Shown: piece after piece, positions 34,073-42,317 of the stretch
Layout of the letters: every line of letters starts with the position of its first letter
Numbering within the stretch: the stretch's first letter is position 1
NCBI RefSeq assembly: GCF_025821625.1
Contig: NZ_JACKSH010000145.1
Coordinates: forward strand, 1-42,409
DNA length: 42,409 nucleotides
Direction of reading: 5' to 3'
Source: Mycolicibacterium pyrenivorans
GTDB lineage: Bacteria; Actinomycetota; Actinomycetes; Mycobacteriales; Mycobacteriaceae
The notes under the pieces: generated by a model
What the model was told of the DNA's origin: nothing
Database searches by the model: none
Seen by the model: only the letters and a program-made list of their open reading frames with translations
Position numbers and translations under genes: made by a program

Positions 34073-34705
34073 TCACTCCGACAGCTGGAACTCCACCATC
34101 GCGATGACCGTGTCGACGGCCTCGGACAGCGCCGCCACCCGTTCGGCGGCCGTGGGCGCTGCCAGCACCGCGTACCTGTCGGCCTGACCCAACGGCAGCC
34201 GAGTAGCCAAGGCGTACAACCACATCGCGGCGTCACCGGATTCGTCGGCGTCGCGCACGATGTCGCGAGCGTTCACCTCGACGCCCCGCGCCGCGGCGAT
34301 GCGCTCGAACAGTGCGACCATCCGGTCCTCGATGTCGCGGATGGCGGCGACGTCCACGGCGGCGCCCGGTTCATCCGGCCACAACTGAACCGCCGCCTGG
34401 GGGTACGGGTTGTCCGGCTGCCACTCCATCACCCGGAAGCGCTCCTCCATCACACATTTCAGTCGATAGCGGCCCGAACCCATGTCGGCGCACTCGGTGA
34501 TGTGGGCCAACGCACCGACGTCGCTGCGGGCGTCGCCGCCGCCGACCTCTCGCCCCGCCTCGATCAGCACCACCCCGAACACCGGATCGTCTGCGGCCAT
34601 GCAGGCCTGCACCAGCGCCGAGTATCTCGGCTCGAAGATCCGCAGCGGCAGCTCCTCGCCGGGCAGCATCGCCACCTCAAGCGGGAACATCGGCAGCGTC
34701 GGCAA
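34073..34705 (-). CDS. LON substrate-binding domain protein
   Basis: A 210-residue protein made only of the N-terminal LON/PUA-like domain (LPMFPLEVAMLPGEELPLRI, FEPRYSALVQACMA, DPVFGVVLI) with a helical C-terminus. It has no ATPase or protease domain, so it is not a Lon protease; it may bind unfolded protein or act as an adaptor. By position it corresponds to Rv0434. The TTG at 34705 follows directly on the stop of the upstream ligase gene (TAATTG). An ATG five codons later (34690) is possible. Confidence 0.85.
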   Translation of the reverse strand: MPTLPMFPLEVAMLPGEELPLRIFEPRYSALVQACMAADDPVFGVVLIEAGREVGGGDARSDVGALAHITECADMGSGRYRLKCVMEERFRVMEWQPDNPYPQAAVQLWPDEPGAAVDVAAIRDIEDRMVALFERIAAARGVEVNARDIVRDADESGDAAMWLYALATRLPLGQADRYAVLAAPTAAERVAALSEAVDTVIAMVEFQLSE

Positions 34706-35836
34706 TTACACCACCAGCTCACTGACCAGCGCGTCGACGACGGTACGCAGATCACCGTCATGCTCCTCGGCGACCCTGCGCTGGCGCTGATAGGACGCAC
34801 CGTTTCGGTAGATGTCGGCAACGCGGGCCAGCTCGTCGACACATGACAGCGACTTCGCGACCGGCACAAGACGTTCCAGCAGATCGTCGAGGTCCTCGGT
34901 GACAAGTCGCTCGTTGCTGTCCGCATCCAGGATGATGATGGCGTCCAGGCCGTAGCGGGCCGCCCGCCACTTGTTCTCCTGCACATGCCACGGCGGCATC
35001 ACCGGCAGGGTCTCTCCGGCGTCGAGCCGACGGTCCAGGTCGACGATCAGGCAGTGGGTCAGCGCGACCAATGCCGAAAGCTCACGAAGATTGGACACCC
35101 CGTCGAAGATCCTGACCTCCACCGTGCCCAGATGCGGGGAAGGACGGATATCCCACCGGATTTCGTTCATGTGGTCGATGATCCCGGTCTTCTTCTGGTC
35201 GGCGACGAAGCCTTCGAATTCGCGCCATTCCTGGAAGTGGAACGGCAGGCCGGCGGTCGGCAACTGCTGGAACATCATCGAACGGTTGCTGGCGTAACCG
35301 GTGTCCTCACCATCCCAGAACGGAGACGACGCCGAGAGCGCAAGCAGGTGCGGATAATGGTTGAGCAGCGACGTGATGATCGGCATCACCTTGTGCGCCG
35401 AGGACACCCCGACATGCACGTGCACACCCCAGATCAGCATCTGCCGCCCCCACCACTGGGTGCGCTTGATCAGCTCGGCGTAGCGCGGGGCATCGGTGAG
35501 TTTCTGCGCCGACCATTTCGCGAACGGATGTGTGCCCGCGCAGAACAGTTCCATGCCGCGCTCGCGCACGATCTCTCGTACCGGTCGCAGGGTCGACGCC
35601 AGGTCGTCCATCGCCTGTCCGGTGTTCTCGCAGATGCCGGTGACGATCTCGACGGTGTTGCGTAGCAACTCCTTGTGCACGTGCGGGTTCTCGCCGAGTT
35701 CGGCGATCACCGATGCGGCCTCGTTGCTGAGATCGCGGGTCTGGGCGTCGACGAGCGCGAACTCCCACTCGACGCCGAGGGTGGGCCGGGGCGACCCGAC
35801 GAAATCGATTCGGCTACTAGCCGCGGGTGATGACAC
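34706..35836 (-). CDS. ybdK: Carboxylate-amine ligase, YbdK family (GCS2)
   Basis: A 376-residue member of glutamate-cysteine ligase family 2. The N-terminal [20 protein letters not shown] carries the acidic metal-binding pattern, followed by [39 protein letters not shown] and [10 protein letters not shown]. YbdK proteins have weak gamma-glutamylcysteine synthetase activity; mycobacteria use mycothiol, so the in vivo substrate is uncertain. It corresponds to Rv0433 by position. The start is taken as GTG 35836, which overlaps the end of sodC by 20 nt. The open frame extends to 35899, but those residues lie deeper inside sodC and are unlike the family. Confidence 0.85.
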   Translation of the reverse strand: MSSPAASSRIDFVGSPRPTLGVEWEFALVDAQTRDLSNEAASVIAELGENPHVHKELLRNTVEIVTGICENTGQAMDDLASTLRPVREIVRERGMELFCAGTHPFAKWSAQKLTDAPRYAELIKRTQWWGRQMLIWGVHVHVGVSSAHKVMPIITSLLNHYPHLLALSASSPFWDGEDTGYASNRSMMFQQLPTAGLPFHFQEWREFEGFVADQKKTGIIDHMNEIRWDIRPSPHLGTVEVRIFDGVSNLRELSALVALTHCLIVDLDRRLDAGETLPVMPPWHVQENKWRAARYGLDAIIILDADSNERLVTEDLDDLLERLVPVAKSLSCVDELARVADIYRNGASYQRQRRVAEEHDGDLRTVVDALVSELVV

Positions 35837-36515
35837 CACAGGCCACCCGCGCTCCGGCATCGCCGGTCGCCAGGGTGGTCTGATCCGGTGGCGGATCACC
35901 GTTGACCTGCTGGTAGCGCTCCGGTGGGATGTTGGCGAAGTTGTCGGCCTTCTCGTGCACGATGATCGCGGTGCCCGCCTCGCCGAGCAGTTCCTCTGCA
36001 GTGAACGCGTCGGTGGTGGTCACCAGCATCGCCGAGCCGTCCTCGCGCACCTGCAGCGAGGAAAGGTCGCCGCTGGCGGGATGCCCGCTGTGACCCGGCA
36101 CCTGGAGGTGGCCGCCGGCCGAGTTGAAGTCGGCCGGTGCCCCACCGGTCGGTGCGACGGAGTCGGCTTCGCACTTGCCGACCGAGTGGATGTGCAGCCC
36201 GTGGAAACCGGGGGCGAGTTCACCGGCGGAGGTGGTCCGCACCGTGACTGTGGCGTAATCACCGGTGAACTCGATGTCGGCGGTCGCGATGGTGGTGCCG
36301 TCGGGAAGTTTCAGATCGGCGGTGAGCGTCTCACCGCTGGCCTCCTCCGAGGCACCCGAGCCGTCCTCGCCGGGCGCAGCCGACGGCGACGGCGAACCGG
36401 TCCAGATCGCCGGCGTGGTGCCCGGAGTATCGGAGATCGGTTCGTTGGGACTGCATGCGGTCAGCGCGAGTGCGGGCACCGCGAACAAGGTGGCGGCAGC
36501 GACGGTCCTGAGCAT
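35817..36515 (-). CDS. sodC: Cu/Zn-type superoxide dismutase lipoprotein
   Basis: A 232-residue exported enzyme that dismutes superoxide at the cell surface. The lipoprotein signal has lipobox LTAC with Cys21 as lipid anchor, then a Ser/Pro/Glu-rich linker (to about residue 60). The catalytic domain shows copper ligands in [12 protein letters not shown], then [21 protein letters not shown] and [10 protein letters not shown]. The disulfide cysteines (GKC and VACGVITR) are present. The M. tuberculosis orthologue (Rv0432) is known to lack zinc; whether that holds here cannot be told. ATG 36515 is preferred over TTG 36521 because a -10 box lies 7 nt before it. Confidence 0.93.
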   Translation of the reverse strand: MLRTVAAATLFAVPALALTACSPNEPISDTPGTTPAIWTGSPSPSAAPGEDGSGASEEASGETLTADLKLPDGTTIATADIEFTGDYATVTVRTTSAGELAPGFHGLHIHSVGKCEADSVAPTGGAPADFNSAGGHLQVPGHSGHPASGDLSSLQVREDGSAMLVTTTDAFTAEELLGEAGTAIIVHEKADNFANIPPERYQQVNGDPPPDQTTLATGDAGARVACGVITRG

Positions 36516-36522
36516 GTGCAAG

Positions 36523-36528
36523 AGCCTA
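36523..36528 (-). promoter_or_regulatory. -10 box of sodC overlapping a stop codon
   Basis: TAGGCT on the minus strand ends 7 nt before the sodC ATG; its first three bases are the TAG stop of the upstream LytR_C gene. sodC could thus be transcribed without a leader, independently of its neighbour. Confidence 0.45.
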
Positions 36529-36984
36529 GCCGGTGACCGCCACGACCACTCCTGGCGGTTGCTCAGTGAGTTCGGGGACGCGAGGAGCCACCGGCGCTTC
36601 GAGCACTCGACCGACTTCTTCGGCGGCCTCCTGCTCGCCGGGGGCGTCGCCGAAATACACCGTGGTGACGGTGGTCTCCGGCAACGTCAGGTTGCCGGTC
36701 TCGGTGACGTTCCAGCCGGCTTCTCGGAGCCGATTGGCCGTGGCTTCCGCGGCGCCCGCGGTTTCGGAGATGTTGAACACCCGCACGTCGGCCCTGGCGG
36801 GTTCCTCGGTCGCGGAGGTCGTGGCGGGCGCACTGGTGACCGTCGTCGTGGCGATGGAGGAATCGGCGTCGTCGGAGTCGCCCCCCATGGCCTGGAACCC
36901 GACGAGCAGGAACACCACGCCGAGGAACAGCAGCACCATCACCATGGCGCGCAGGGGCAGGCCCGAGGATTCTCGCTGGTTCAT
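36526..36984 (-). CDS. Membrane-anchored LytR C-terminal domain protein
   Basis: A 152-residue protein: short cytoplasmic N-terminus, one membrane helix (residues about 13-32, [17 protein letters not shown]), a Thr/Ser/Ala-rich linker, and an extracytoplasmic LytR_C domain (about 65-150: [44 protein letters not shown]). LytR_C domains occur in cell-wall ligases and alone; function alone is unknown. It corresponds to Rv0431, annotated as a tuberculin-related peptide in M. tuberculosis. It lies between the DUF3263 gene and sodC on the same strand. Confidence 0.87.
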   Translation of the reverse strand: MNQRESSGLPLRAMVMVLLFLGVVFLLVGFQAMGGDSDDADSSIATTTVTSAPATTSATEEPARADVRVFNISETAGAAEATANRLREAGWNVTETGNLTLPETTVTTVYFGDAPGEQEAAEEVGRVLEAPVAPRVPELTEQPPGVVVAVTG

Positions 36985-37019
36985 TGGCGCCTACTGTATC
37001 GACACGGTCTCACCGAGCG

Positions 37020-37048
37020 AAAAATGGACACCTTCCGGCTCGCCGGAG
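37020..37048 (-). terminator. Intrinsic terminator candidate after the DUF3263 gene
   Basis: On the minus strand TCCGGC and GCCGGA pair in a tight hairpin (37047-37034), starting a few bases after the stop at 37051. A run of five T follows about 9 nt later (37024-37020). The T-run is rather far from the stem, so efficiency is doubtful. Confidence 0.4.
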
Positions 37049-37050
37049 TC

Positions 37051-37392
37051 TCAGGTCACGTCGAACCCCAGGCGGCGCGCCGCCCGGGCCTTCTGGCGGC
37101 TCGCCCGGAGCCGCCGCAGCCTCTTGACCAGCATCGGGTCCGCTGCGAGCGCCTCGGGCCGGTCGACAAGGGTATTGAGCACCTGGTAGTACCGGGTCGC
37201 CGACATGGAGAACAGTTCCTTGATGGCGTCTTCTTTGGACCCCGCGTACTTCCACCACTGCCGCTCGAAGGCCAGGATGTCGTGCTCACGGCGGGTCAGT
37301 CCGTCGGCGGGGGCGGTGCCGTCTGCGGAGTCCCCCGACTTCTCAGTCCGCGCGATCGCGCCATCCATATCGCTGTTGGACCCTTCCGACAC
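37051..37392 (-). CDS. DUF3263 protein, small helix-turn-helix-like
   Basis: A 113-residue protein. The DUF3263 core (about residues 30-95; LTRREHDILAFERQWWKYAG, KEDAIKELFSMSATRYYQVL, LVDRPEALAADPMLVKRL) is helical and resembles sigma/HTH segments, and the C-terminus is very basic (LRRLRASRQKARAARRL). DNA or RNA binding is plausible but unproven. It corresponds to Rv0430. The frame starts at GTG 37392; ATG 37368 (MDGAIARTEK) is an equally likely start. Divergent from def. Confidence 0.85.
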   Translation of the reverse strand: MSEGSNSDMDGAIARTEKSGDSADGTAPADGLTRREHDILAFERQWWKYAGSKEDAIKELFSMSATRYYQVLNTLVDRPEALAADPMLVKRLRRLRASRQKARAARRLGFDVT

Positions 37393-37436
37393 TCGAAAAT
37401 GACATCCCTGTGGTTCGGACCGTATTCAATCACGGG

Positions 37437-37459
37437 TTGGTCACCGCGGGCGTTACCAA
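37437..37459. promoter_or_regulatory. Inverted repeat between DUF3263 and def genes
   Basis: TTGGTCAC and GTTACCAA form an inverted repeat with one mismatch across a 7-nt spacer, in the divergent promoter region. Candidate operator; the regulator is unknown. Confidence 0.35.
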
Positions 37460-37491
37460 TCGCCGCGAGTCGGGCCACGAAGCTCGCCGCT

Positions 37492-37497
37492 TAAGCT
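37492..37497 (+). promoter_or_regulatory. -10 box of def (leaderless)
   Basis: TAAGCT ends 7 nt before the def ATG at 37505, and no ribosome site precedes the ATG. This fits a leaderless transcript for the def-GNAT pair. Confidence 0.5.
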
Positions 37498-37504
37498 CTC
37501 CTGC

Positions 37505-38098
37505 ATGGCCGTAGTACCCATCCGCATCGTGGGAGATCCCGTCCTACACACCGCGACCGAACCCGTGCCCGTCGCCGACGATGGTTCTCTGCCCGCCGGT
37601 CTGGCGGACCTCATCAAGGACCTGTACGACACCATGGACGCCGCGAACGGAGTCGGGCTGGCAGCCAACCAGATCGGCGTCGCCAAGCGGGTCTTCGTCT
37701 ACGACTGCGCCGACGCGCGCGGCAAGACCCTTCGCCGCCGCGGGGTGGTCGTCAACCCGGTGCTCGAGACTTCCGAGGTTCCCGAGACCATGCCGGACCC
37801 GGAAGACGACGACGAGGGCTGCCTGTCGGTGCCCGGCGAATCGTTCCCGACCGGACGGGCAACGTGGGCGCGGGTGACGGGACTCGACGCCGACGGGACG
37901 CCGATCACACTCGAGGGGACGGATCTGTTCGCGCGGATGCTGCAGCACGAGACCGGCCACCTCGACGGCTTCCTCTATCTCGACCGGCTCGTCGGCCGGA
38001 ATGCCCGCAGCGCCAAGAGGGCGGTCAAGTCCCACGGCTGGGGCGTGCCCGGCCTGTCATGGATGCCGGGCGAGGATCCCGATCCGTTCGGCCACTGA
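37505..38098 (+). CDS. def: Peptide deformylase
   Basis: A 197-residue Fe/Zn metalloenzyme that removes the formyl group from new N-terminal methionines. All three motifs are present: GVGLAANQ (residues 49-56), EGCLS (104-108, metal ligand Cys106) and HETGH (148-152, metal ligands His148 and His152, catalytic Glu149). The C-terminal extension ([19 protein letters not shown]) is typical of mycobacterial Def (Rv0429c). The gene ends 3 nt before the GNAT gene. Confidence 0.96.
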   Translation: MAVVPIRIVGDPVLHTATEPVPVADDGSLPAGLADLIKDLYDTMDAANGVGLAANQIGVAKRVFVYDCADARGKTLRRRGVVVNPVLETSEVPETMPDPEDDDEGCLSVPGESFPTGRATWARVTGLDADGTPITLEGTDLFARMLQHETGHLDGFLYLDRLVGRNARSAKRAVKSHGWGVPGLSWMPGEDPDPFGH

Positions 38099-38101
38099 CC
38101 G

Positions 38102-39010
38102 GTGATCGAACTGCCGACGCCCGGTACCCGCGTCAGCCTGCGGTATTGGCTGCCGGCTGGGTCGACGCCGCCGCACACCGACGTGGTGGGCCATCTGGTG
38201 GAGGTGGGCTCGACCGTGCGGGTGCGCACCAGGCGCGGTGAGATCGTCGACATCGCACCCGCCGACGTGGTGGCGGTCCGTGTGGTGCCCGAGCTTCCGG
38301 TGCGCACCGGCGACATCCGCAATCTCGAGCACGCGGCCGCGCTCGGATGGCCCGGCACCGAACACCAATGGCTGGACGGGTGGTTGTCGCGATACGCACG
38401 TGGCGCCACCCGGCGCGCCAATTCCGCAGTGCCGCTGCGATTCACGTCGCACGCCGAGCTGCTCGCGGTCGCGGACTGGTACGCGGCCAGGAGCGCCCCC
38501 GCACTGATCTCCGCACCGGACCGCTTGTTCCGGGTGCCCAAGGGAGTGCCCGTCGACGCCGAGAACCTGGTCATGGCAAGCGATCTCGGTAGCGCGTCCG
38601 CGGCGCCGGGCCTGGTGCTGACCGACCTGCCCAGCGCCGCGTGGCGGATGGTCAATCGGCGGGACGTGCCCGACGAGGTGCTGACCGCGGTGATCGACGG
38701 CGTGGTGGTCTTCGGGGAACTGGCCGGCGCGGCGGTGGGCAGGGCGGCGGTCACGGAGGCCCCCGACGGCACCCGCTGGGTGGGGCTGTCATCGGTGCAC
38801 GTGTCCGACGACGCACGGCGTCAGGGGCTCGCGCGGTCACTGTGCGCGGGCCTGCTGGACTGGGGACGCGAGCGCGGCGCGACCCGCGGGTACGTCCAGG
38901 TGGTCGCCGACAACACCGCGGCACGGGCGCTGTACGAGTCGATGGGTTTCGTGGTGCACCACCACTCGCGGTACGTGCGGGTCGACGATCTCCTGGCGCG
39001 GAATTGGTGA
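38102..39010 (+). CDS. GNAT family N-acetyltransferase
   Basis: A 302-residue protein, orthologue of Rv0428c by position. The N-terminal part (about residues 1-60) is a small beta-barrel-like domain (GTRVSLRYWLPAGS, LVEVGSTVRVRTRRGEIVDI). The C-terminal GNAT domain (about 180-300) has the acetyl-CoA loop in VSDDARRQGLARSL and the end pattern YVQVVADNTAARALYESMGF. The acceptor is unknown. It has a GTG start at 38102, 3 nt after def, so it is co-transcribed with it. Confidence 0.9.
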   Translation: MIELPTPGTRVSLRYWLPAGSTPPHTDVVGHLVEVGSTVRVRTRRGEIVDIAPADVVAVRVVPELPVRTGDIRNLEHAAALGWPGTEHQWLDGWLSRYARGATRRANSAVPLRFTSHAELLAVADWYAARSAPALISAPDRLFRVPKGVPVDAENLVMASDLGSASAAPGLVLTDLPSAAWRMVNRRDVPDEVLTAVIDGVVVFGELAGAAVGRAAVTEAPDGTRWVGLSSVHVSDDARRQGLARSLCAGLLDWGRERGATRGYVQVVADNTAARALYESMGFVVHHHSRYVRVDDLLARNW

Positions 39011-39033
39011 TCTGAGGGCTCCGTCAGCGGTGT

Positions 39034-39066
39034 TAACGTCGGTTCCATTTGGAGCCGTTCGGAGGT
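39034..39066 (+). promoter_or_regulatory. Promoter and ribosome site of the EspC-like gene
   Basis: TAACGT (39034-39039) is a possible -10 and GGAGGT (39061-39066) a perfect ribosome site 4 nt before the ATG at 39071. Unlike the backbone genes nearby, this cassette has a normal leader. Confidence 0.4.
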
Positions 39067-39070
39067 AACG

Positions 39071-39358
39071 ATGCTGGTGGACCCCGATATCCTGCGTGTA
39101 TTCGCCACACACGTCGATACGGCGTCATCGGCGATTCGAGGCGCCGATGTAGGCGGCAAGGTCGTCGATGCCGCCGACGGATTGCCTGGCTCGACGACGC
39201 AGTGGGCAGCGCATTCGGTAGGCGAACACATCTCGAAGATCGCGAACGACCTCGCCGACGATGTTCACAAGATGGGCCTCGCAGTGCGCGGCGCCGGGGA
39301 CAGTTACGAAGTGACCGACACAGAACTGGCGGGAAGCTTCGACGGGTTGTTCGGCTGA
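39071..39358 (+). CDS. EspC-like type VII secreted protein
   Basis: A 95-residue helical protein of the EspC/DUF2580 type. It starts MLVDPDILRVFATHVDTASS, has a central turn GLPGSTTQW, and ends with the ESX export signal Tyr79-x3-Asp83 (YEVTD). No classical signal peptide. In known systems such a protein dimerises with a WXG partner encoded next to it and carries the export signal for both. The neighbour downstream, overlapping by one base (TGATG), is that partner. There are no ESX machinery genes in the window, so export would use an ESX system elsewhere. Base composition is less G+C-rich than the flanking core genes. Confidence 0.8.
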   Translation: MLVDPDILRVFATHVDTASSAIRGADVGGKVVDAADGLPGSTTQWAAHSVGEHISKIANDLADDVHKMGLAVRGAGDSYEVTDTELAGSFDGLFG

Positions 39359-40695
39359 TGATGCCCAACCGGACGCGGCTTCGCGACCGGAATCCCGACT
39401 CCCTGATCGTGTCAGCTACGTCGATCACCCACGCCGCACGGGAGGTCGACGATGCCGTCAGCGGTATCGACGGCGGGATTCGAGCCATGCCAGAAGCACA
39501 GACCTGGTCTGGCAGGTCCCACGAAGCGGCAACGGCGATGTTCGACCGAGGTCACCGTCAGACCACCCGCTTGAGTGCTTACGCGGCCGCCGTCTCGCAA
39601 GCGATCCACGCAGGGGTCGAAGAGATCGGCCTTGGGAGGCGAGCGCTTCTCGACAAGGCCGACGAACTCGATGGAGGTCCGTTCCACGTCGATGACGCCT
39701 GGGTCGTTCTTGTCGACCAGGCGATGATGTCCGCCGACCAAGCCGCTGCACTCGAGAAGCAGGCCGAGGTCGAGCAGATCACGGTGAACGCGCTTCTGCT
39801 CGATGTGGGCAACGCTGATGAGCACACGGCGTCGTCCGTGCAAGCAGCAGCGAGACCGTTTCATTACGACGCTCCCAAGCCCAGCGTTTTCGCGACAGGT
39901 GAGCTCCCTCTGCCTGACGACGAAGTCCCGAATCCGCCACGGCCGGACGGACTCACACAACAGGACATGATCAGAAAGAACGATCTCGCACAGTCGGTTC
40001 GCGACGAAACTGTCGAGTACACCAGCGACGATCAGGTGGTGACGACGCTGGACATGATGGACGGCAGCAAGCACGTGATCCACGAGTGGGGTGACGACAT
40101 CCCGCACATCTCGGATTCGTACTACGACGAGGACGGGAACTGGATCTCGAGCACGATGTCATTCCATAATCCGCTGACCGACGCCGACGTCACCGAGATC
40201 CAGTTCGGCGATGGGACGATCGTGACGATGAACAAGAACTCCGACGGCTCGGTTTCCGGCGGGGTCACCACCGCCGATGGCCGGAACGCTCCCCTACCGT
40301 CGGAGTTCTTCACCCACCCGGCACTCACGTCGGTCCAAGGGGCGATGACATTGCTGGACAAGGCCGGCGAAACGGGTCGCGGAATACCCGTCCTCCGAGC
40401 CGACCAGTTGGACCGCGTGGGCAGTTTCGGACGCTACGCGGGTCCAGCCGTCGGAGTCGCCACAGCACTGTGGGATATGGTCACGGCTGACACCCTTCGA
40501 AAAGCGTGTGTTGCCACATTCTCAGCTACGGCAGGGATCGTGGGTGGTGATGTGACTGGGGCTGCACTGGGCACCGTCAGCGCACCTTACGTGAGCCCAG
40601 CTGCGGTCCCCTGGATCTATGCCGGTGGAACAATCGGAGGCACTTGGACTTTCGGCTACGTCGGTGCACTAGTCGGCAACGTGGTCTGTAGATGA
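39358..40695 (+). CDS. WXG-domain effector with glycine-rich hydrophobic C-terminus
   Basis: A 445-residue protein, probably the large substrate of the pair. The N-terminal helical hairpin (about residues 15-130) has the WXG turn at Trp50-Ser51-Gly52 (TWSGRSHEAA). A proline-rich linker (residues about 175-205) leads to a beta-rich middle (about 215-320) with repeating DG turns (MDGSKHVIHEWG, YDEDGNWISSTMSF, FGDGTIVTMNKNSDGSVSGG). The last 85 residues are hydrophobic and glycine-zipper-like (AGPAVGVATALW, TAGIVGGDVTGAALG, GGTIGGTWTFGYVGALVG). This layout is that of a secreted toxin or pore-forming effector, but no enzymatic motif is recognised and the function is inferred. ATGA overlap with the next gene. 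Confidence 0.75.
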   Translation: MMPNRTRLRDRNPDSLIVSATSITHAAREVDDAVSGIDGGIRAMPEAQTWSGRSHEAATAMFDRGHRQTTRLSAYAAAVSQAIHAGVEEIGLGRRALLDKADELDGGPFHVDDAWVVLVDQAMMSADQAAALEKQAEVEQITVNALLLDVGNADEHTASSVQAAARPFHYDAPKPSVFATGELPLPDDEVPNPPRPDGLTQQDMIRKNDLAQSVRDETVEYTSDDQVVTTLDMMDGSKHVIHEWGDDIPHISDSYYDEDGNWISSTMSFHNPLTDADVTEIQFGDGTIVTMNKNSDGSVSGGVTTADGRNAPLPSEFFTHPALTSVQGAMTLLDKAGETGRGIPVLRADQLDRVGSFGRYAGPAVGVATALWDMVTADTLRKACVATFSATAGIVGGDVTGAALGTVSAPYVSPAAVPWIYAGGTIGGTWTFGYVGALVGNVVCR

Positions 40696-41446
40696 AATCG
40701 GCCGGAACAACAATTTTCGCGGTGCTGTTCTGCCTAGTCATCGGTGTGCTCTGCGCTGCCTGGACGATAACGACGTTGTCACGCGGAGGCTACCTGACTG
40801 CACCGGTCACTGCCGCAGGCGCGGTTTCGCTTGCAGCCTTCACCTTGTGGATCCTGCGGATGAAGCTGGGTGAACTCACGGTTCAAGTGACCTCCACACC
40901 GGAGGGCACAACGGTGCGGCCCGACCGTCTCGGCGACTTGCTGATACGGACTGCGATGTTCAGTGGAGTCTCGGCCATGGCGGTGTTCGCCGTCCTCCAG
41001 CCGATCGGACTGCTCGACATTCCTGTACCCCACTCCGCGCGTTACTACCTGCCGTTCATGTCCGCTGTCGGCGCACTGTCTGGGGCTCCGGTGGTGATCC
41101 GTGCGTTCGCTCGTGGATCGATGAGCTACCTGCGACTGACACGGAAGGGCTCGAGTTCGCCGAGGGGCGCCACCCGGAACGTGGCCGATGGGACAGTGTG
41201 CAAGGCATTACCGATCGCGCACCGAATCGTCCTGCGCCCAAGGGCCCTTCGATCGTCATGGTGATGCGCGACGGGGCGACGCCGACCATCGCCGTCGGTG
41301 CCTATTCCCCGGATGGCAGCGCGGTGCGCCGCATGGTCCAGTTCTATTGGAAGCACCCGGATCATCGTGACGAACTCATGGACGGACGTGCGGTCCAGCG
41401 ACTGCGTGACGACGACTTCGGGCAGGCACGCCGGAAGCTAGGGTGA
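40692..41446 (+). pseudogene. Membrane protein of the effector cassette, frameshifted
   Basis: The first frame (from ATG 40692) gives two N-terminal membrane helices, a short domain (LRMKLGELTVQVTSTPEGTT), two more hydrophobic segments and then YLRLTRKG, after which it degenerates to RALRSSW. Shifting by one base near 41147 restores a sensible sequence: GLEFAEGRHPERGRWDSVQG, ITDRAPNRPAPKGP, VRRMVQFYWKHPDHRDEL, ending RLRDDDFGQARRKLG at 41446. One extra base would join both parts into a protein of about 250 residues. Its position after the effector suggests an immunity or accessory membrane protein. The break could be a true mutation, a sequencing error or a programmed shift. Confidence 0.72.
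41439..41444 (+). promoter_or_regulatory. -10 box of xthA (leaderless)
   Basis: TAGGGT ends 6 nt before the ATG at 41451; no ribosome site is convincing, so a leaderless start is likely. It overlaps the end of the frameshifted gene, and TAG is that gene's stop codon. Confidence 0.4.
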
Positions 41447-41450
41447 GACC

Positions 41451-42257
41451 ATGCGCCTGGCCACCTGGAACGTCAACTCGATCCGCACCAGGGTCGACCG
41501 CGTCACCAACTGGCTCGAGCGTGCCGACGTGGACGTGCTGGCGATGCAGGAGACCAAATGCTCCGACGAGCAGTTCCCCACGATGCCGTTCGCGGCGTTG
41601 GGATACGAGGTGGTGCACTGCGGCTTCAACCAGTGGAACGGTGTTGCCATCGCGTCGCGGGTCGGTATCGACGCCGTCCAGGTGGGGTTCGACGGCCAGC
41701 CGACCTGGAGCGACAAGCCCGATGTCGAGGCCGCCGCCGAGGCGAGGGCGCTCGGCGCGACCTGCGGCGGCGTGCGGGTGTGGAGTCTTTACATTCCCAA
41801 CGGCCGCACCGTCGACTCGGCACACTACGTATACAAGCTGCAATGGCTTGCCGCCCTTGAAGAGACCGCGGCGTCGTGGTTGACCCAGGACCCGTCGACA
41901 CCGATCGCCCTGGTGGGCGACTGGAACATCGCGCCGACCGACGACGACGTCTGGGACGTCGAGTTCTACCAGGGCAGCACCCACGTCACCGAGGCAGAGC
42001 GCGCGGCGTTCGGATCGATCGTCGATGCCGGATTCACCGATGTGGTCCGCCCTTTCACCCCCGGACCGGCAGTCTTCACCTACTGGGACTACACGCAGCT
42101 GCGGTTCCCGAAGAACCGGGGCATGCGCATCGATTTCATCCTGGGCTCGCCGGCGTTGGCCGAGCGGGTCACCCACGCCGAGATCGTGCGTGAGGAGCGC
42201 AAGGGCAAGCAGCCCAGCGATCACGCGCCGGTGCTGGTCGAGCTCACCGACGCGTAG
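41451..42257 (+). CDS. xthA: Exodeoxyribonuclease III (AP endonuclease)
   Basis: A 268-residue Mg-dependent DNA repair enzyme cutting at abasic sites and trimming 3' ends. Active-site parts: Asn in WNVNSIRTR, Glu34 in MQETKC, Asp and Asn in LVGDWNIAPTDDD, Asp in RIDFILGS, and the Asp-His pair in PSDHAPVLVEL. Full family length. It corresponds to Rv0427c, which in M. tuberculosis sits directly beside the GNAT gene; here the effector cassette separates them. Confidence 0.95.
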   Translation: MRLATWNVNSIRTRVDRVTNWLERADVDVLAMQETKCSDEQFPTMPFAALGYEVVHCGFNQWNGVAIASRVGIDAVQVGFDGQPTWSDKPDVEAAAEARALGATCGGVRVWSLYIPNGRTVDSAHYVYKLQWLAALEETAASWLTQDPSTPIALVGDWNIAPTDDDVWDVEFYQGSTHVTEAERAAFGSIVDAGFTDVVRPFTPGPAVFTYWDYTQLRFPKNRGMRIDFILGSPALAERVTHAEIVREERKGKQPSDHAPVLVELTDA

Positions 42258-42317
42258 CCGCGCGTCGGCGTCAACCCGACTTGTCGGCGGCCTCGTCTAC
42301 TATCGAAAGTATGTGCG

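Noticed and set aside
34073..34705. Lon protease
   Set aside because: Only the N-terminal LON domain is present; no AAA or Ser-Lys protease domain follows.
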